In this document: positions 61,050-64,000 of the stretch, in pieces
How positions within the stretch are numbered: position 1 is the first letter of the stretch
How the letters are laid out: every line of letters begins with the position of its first letter
NCBI RefSeq assembly: GCF_900636965.1
Contig: NZ_LR134331.1
Span: 1 to 64,000, forward strand
Length of the DNA: 64,000 nt
Source: Lacticaseibacillus rhamnosus
GTDB taxonomy: Bacteria > Bacillota > Bacilli > Lactobacillales > Lactobacillaceae
Reading direction: 5' to 3'
The notes under the pieces: generated by a model
Told to the model about the DNA's origin: nothing
The model's input: only the letters and a program-made list of their open reading frames with translations
The model's database searches: none
Made by a program: the position numbers and the translations under genes

Positions 61050-62627
61050 TTATTTCTTGTTAGCATTCACACCTTTGCCCGGTGCCCAGTCGTCCATCAG
61101 ATTTGCCGGATAAGGATTCAGCTTGAAGTCTTCATCCTGACGCGGCGCACTTTCATTGACGGGACCAAATGCCTTATGAAGCGTTACGGTTCCCCATGCC
61201 GGAACGGTAACATGCTGCCAAGTAACCGGGCCGTCATTGTTGATGGTAACGGCGGCGTCCAACGGCTTGCCGGATGGGTTGTAGAGGTGAGCAGCAATGG
61301 CGCCATCGGGAGCAAGAAAGGCAACGGAGCCTAAGCCACCGGTGTAGCCATCTTGCGTGTAGTTGGTGGAGCCAATCACAATAGATCCCGGAACAACATC
61401 TTGGTTGAAGTTACGCAGCATGTAGTATTCCAGGTTACGTTGAACTTTACCGGTTGTGTGATCAATGGTGACAACCCCGCGACGGCCAGTTGACCCTACC
61501 TGGTTTGGCAAGCCCCGTTCGTCCAAGGCAATGTTCCAAAGATCAATCATGTTCAAGCCTTGACGCACGAGCCAATTACCGATCAAGCCAAACATAATAT
61601 GAGAAGCATCTTCTGGTGTTTCTTCGATCATGCAGCGGCGTTCGGTCATGGCGAGTTTCCAGTTTGGATTCAGGCGACTGCCTTTAAACAAGTTGGTGTA
61701 AGGACCATCGTAGGTATGGAAGGCAAAACCATCAAATGCAGCCGCTTCATCAGGGGTCACCAACTCGCTTAGTGGCTTGTCGATGACATCAAGGACGTTT
61801 AAACTGCCATCCCAGAAGTAAATCTTGGTATCAGGGAAGGTCTTGTCCAAAGCCGGGCGAAGGAACTTGTAGCCAAAGTGTGCCAGTTCCGGAATCTTCC
61901 AGATCATGGCTGGCCATGCAGCTGCATTGGAAGGTTCGTTTTGGATCGTGATGGCGTAAATCGGAATGCCATACTTGCGATATTCTTCAAGGTAACGAAC
62001 AAAGTATTGCGCGTAAACGCCTTCGAACGTGTCCTTAATTGCATAGCCATTGTTGGTATATTCGCCAAAACGTAAGTGGCCGCCCATTTTTAGTTCGCCG
62101 GTACTCTTCATCCAAGCGGGAGCAGACCATGGTGAAGCCATAATCTTAACGGCTGGGTTAATCGCCAGAATTTCCTGAACAACCGGAATCAGATATTTAA
62201 GATCTTTGGTTGCATCAGGCGCTCCGGGTTCACCTTCACCAACAGAAAACTTAGATAAGGATGCATCATGCTCGCCAAATGGCACATCATCATAAGTGTA
62301 ATAAGGTTGACTGGCTGGTTCGCAGGATCCTAATGGAATACGGATGGTCGAGAAATGACCTTCTTCTGGGTCAAACATTTCATGTAGCAAGGCACTGCGT
62401 TGTTCCTTGCTCTGCTTCCAGATAAGTGATGCTGCTGCATCGGTGATGGCGGCACCTGCGCCGATCCATTCCTGATGCCGGTCAGCAGGATCAATCACGA
62501 TCTTGGCTGCATCGCCGGGTGTCGTTTCTGGTTTTGGAGTTGCCAGATGGTCACGCTTTTGTGCCAGATCGCCAGCCGTTACCGTCCAAAATTCCGTCGG
62601 GTATAAGCCTTTTTCAGTTGTGGTCAT
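61050..62627 (-). CDS. Glycoside hydrolase family 30 enzyme, cytoplasmic
   Basis: The 525-residue protein has a GH30 barrel plus beta-sandwich. The acid/base is Glu231 in ITIQNEPSNA and the nucleophile Glu329 in LAMTERRC. Other segments are GAGAAITDAAAS and RIPLGSCEP. The family includes glucosylceramidases, beta-glucosidases and beta-xylosidases; GH30 subfamily and substrate are not decidable here. No signal peptide is present, so it acts inside the cell, presumably on a glycoside brought in by the MFS protein encoded 47 bp upstream. AAAGGACGC precedes its start. Confidence 0.9.
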   Translation of the reverse strand: MTTTEKGLYPTEFWTVTAGDLAQKRDHLATPKPETTPGDAAKIVIDPADRHQEWIGAGAAITDAAASLIWKQSKEQRSALLHEMFDPEEGHFSTIRIPLGSCEPASQPYYTYDDVPFGEHDASLSKFSVGEGEPGAPDATKDLKYLIPVVQEILAINPAVKIMASPWSAPAWMKSTGELKMGGHLRFGEYTNNGYAIKDTFEGVYAQYFVRYLEEYRKYGIPIYAITIQNEPSNAAAWPAMIWKIPELAHFGYKFLRPALDKTFPDTKIYFWDGSLNVLDVIDKPLSELVTPDEAAAFDGFAFHTYDGPYTNLFKGSRLNPNWKLAMTERRCMIEETPEDASHIMFGLIGNWLVRQGLNMIDLWNIALDERGLPNQVGSTGRRGVVTIDHTTGKVQRNLEYYMLRNFNQDVVPGSIVIGSTNYTQDGYTGGLGSVAFLAPDGAIAAHLYNPSGKPLDAAVTINNDGPVTWQHVTVPAWGTVTLHKAFGPVNESAPRQDEDFKLNPYPANLMDDWAPGKGVNANKK

Positions 62628-62674
62628 GTTAAGCGTCCTTTCTTACGTCAAGTGACAAATATAATTTCAACAAA

Positions 62675-63970
62675 TTAACGAACACGTTTGATGGCGGCAA
62701 TCAAGAAGCCACCGATGATTTCCATTGCAACCGCGAAGATGAAGACTGCCTGATAACCGAAGCCTTCAACAATAGCAGAAGCAACCATCGCACCAAGCAT
62801 CTGGCCCAACGTGTTTGCTAAGTTGATCAGTCCTAAGTCTTTACCAGCAGTATCAGAAGATGGCAGCACATCCATGTTCAACGCGCCATCGACTGAGTTG
62901 TACAAGCCATTACCAAAAGCAGCGATAACAGCGTAGGCAAACATTGCCCAAGCTTCTTTGACAAACAATGGGAACAAAGCAGCTACGGCTAAGGCGAATG
63001 TTGCGATAACAACCGGACCCTTAACCCGCTTCATTTTATCGGCAAGTGGACCGCCAACTAAAGCGAAGAAGACACCAATGACTAACATGATGGTTGAAAA
63101 TACAGAGATGGAACCGCCAGCTTGTTTGGTGCTTTGGCCAATATAGTCGGTGAAGATGAACAAAAGGAATGTGGTAACAATCGTAGAACCGACAACCATC
63201 AGGAACTTACCTGACAAGGCGAGATAAAAGTCGCGCGCATCATGGGTTGGGAAGAAGAAGTACTTCTTGAGTGATTCTTTGTCGAGCTTGATCTTTGGTT
63301 CGTCCAGGTTGCTCTTTTCGTTGATCAACAGAACGTGGATAATGGCCAACACAACGGTCATGCTTGCCATGACATAAATACCGAATTTAACATTGCCAAG
63401 GAATTGAGCGGCTAACAGAGCAAAACCTTGTTGCGCGATCGTGAAACCAACGCCGTAAAAGGTTGAAACAGTGCCACGCCATTTAGGTGCAACCCGATCC
63501 GATATTTGCGGATAAATCGCTGCGGCAATCGCGTTTTCGGCCGCCGCCGCGATGATCCAGATAAAGATGATAGCAGTAATTGAAGTCGTATTAGCAATGG
63601 CGACCAGTGAAAGCGCGATTGCTATGGTACCAAGGACAATATAAGGTTTCCGCTTACCAAAACGGGTTCGCGTCACATCAGAAAAAGCACCAAACAATAA
63701 GTTGGCAATCGCACCGGTGATAGACGCAACGGTTGCCAGAATGCCGACAGCCCAAACCTTGTGTGCCGAATCAATTTGACTAAATAGTTGTGGAATTAAA
63801 ACGCTTCGGGTTGAACCGATTGGCCCGTACCAGCAAAGTGGCGCGAGGAACATTGCGGTTGCAACACCAAGTGGCATCTTTGGCTGCTGTGAATCTTGAA
63901 TCTTTGCGTTGGTAACAACCCCAACCGTCGTTTTGACCGCTTTAGGATCGTTCTTAACATCATTTGCCAT
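62675..63970 (-). CDS. MFS transporter, probable glycoside/hexuronide carrier
   Basis: The 431-residue major facilitator protein has about twelve hydrophobic helices. A hydrophilic N-terminus of about 30 residues precedes them, and the loop GAFSDVTRTRFGKRKPYIV matches the MFS loop 2-3 motif. The KRKPYIV pattern recalls GPH-type sugar carriers. The start at 63970 (MANDVKND) is chosen because GGGAGTG lies 6-7 bp upstream; MGVKK at 63985 would overlap it. Its position ahead of the GH30 gene and near the uxu operon suggests uptake of a glucoside or glucuronide. The substrate is inferred from context only. Confidence 0.85.
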   Translation of the reverse strand: MANDVKNDPKAVKTTVGVVTNAKIQDSQQPKMPLGVATAMFLAPLCWYGPIGSTRSVLIPQLFSQIDSAHKVWAVGILATVASITGAIANLLFGAFSDVTRTRFGKRKPYIVLGTIAIALSLVAIANTTSITAIIFIWIIAAAAENAIAAAIYPQISDRVAPKWRGTVSTFYGVGFTIAQQGFALLAAQFLGNVKFGIYVMASMTVVLAIIHVLLINEKSNLDEPKIKLDKESLKKYFFFPTHDARDFYLALSGKFLMVVGSTIVTTFLLFIFTDYIGQSTKQAGGSISVFSTIMLVIGVFFALVGGPLADKMKRVKGPVVIATFALAVAALFPLFVKEAWAMFAYAVIAAFGNGLYNSVDGALNMDVLPSSDTAGKDLGLINLANTLGQMLGAMVASAIVEGFGYQAVFIFAVAMEIIGGFLIAAIKRVR

Positions 63971-64000
63971 TTTTTTCACTCCCATGAAATTAAGTAAGTG

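Noticed and set aside
1-64000. tRNA or rRNA genes
   Set aside because: No cloverleaf-like GTTCRA loops with matching stems or rRNA-like blocks were noticed by eye. A tRNAscan/Rfam run would be needed to exclude them fully.

Overview
The window reads as the first 64 kb of a chromosome of a Lacticaseibacillus (casei/paracasei/rhamnosus group) bacterium. It opens exactly on the dnaA start codon and runs through dnaN, yaaA, recF, gyrB, gyrA, rpsF, ssb and rpsR, the usual Firmicute origin order. The group assignment rests mainly on the gene at 28912-30162, which encodes the secreted CHAP hydrolase p40/Msp2 typical of this group. The species cannot be fixed from sequence reading alone.

Layout. (1) 1-9.6 kb: replication and supercoiling genes, with DnaA boxes between dnaA and dnaN. 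(2) 9.7-14.6 kb: an accessory segment between two ~150 bp, ~95% identical direct repeats of the start of an ssb gene. It holds a truncated ssb, a small membrane protein, a double-glycine bacteriocin-like peptide, a thioredoxin-like bacteriocin accessory gene split inside its signal peptide by an insertion sequence (IS), a second copy of the same IS, and a deoC fragment. (3) 14.5-16.6 kb: second ssb, rpsF-ssb-rpsR, and a duplicated palindromic repeat. (4) 16.6-20.2 kb: a PfpI/DJ-1 protein and cydAB with a small membrane protein. (5) 20.2-25.7 kb: a decayed accessory region with CPBP-family proteins, an ABC transporter whose permease carries both a third IS copy and a frameshift, and its intact ATPase. 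(6) 26.2-28.7 kb: an Amt-like channel and a CzcO-like flavoprotein behind a near-perfect Zur box. (7) 28.9-47.7 kb: p40, an FtsX-type ABC exporter with a divergent TetR regulator, assorted metabolic and membrane genes, a 775-residue glycoside-hydrolase-like protein without a signal peptide, and azlCD. (8) 47.8-64 kb: a glucuronide/hexuronate utilisation cluster.

How the genes fit together. In the last block, GusA (beta-glucuronidase), a cell-wall GH59-like enzyme and a cytoplasmic GH30 enzyme would release sugars. An MFS carrier precedes the GH30 gene. UxaC, UxuB, UxuA, KdgK and KdgA convert glucuronate to pyruvate and glyceraldehyde-3-phosphate. CcpA (cre) sites precede gusA and uxuB. A shared ~19 bp operator-like motif precedes both the GH59-like gene and uxuB, suggesting one regulator controls both. 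In the accessory segments, the bacteriocin-like peptide, Trx-like helper, CPBP proteins, small membrane proteins and ABC exporter look like pieces of bacteriocin loci partly silenced by one recently active IS.

Coordinates and reading frames were worked out by eye. Family names come from motif recognition, not database searches.
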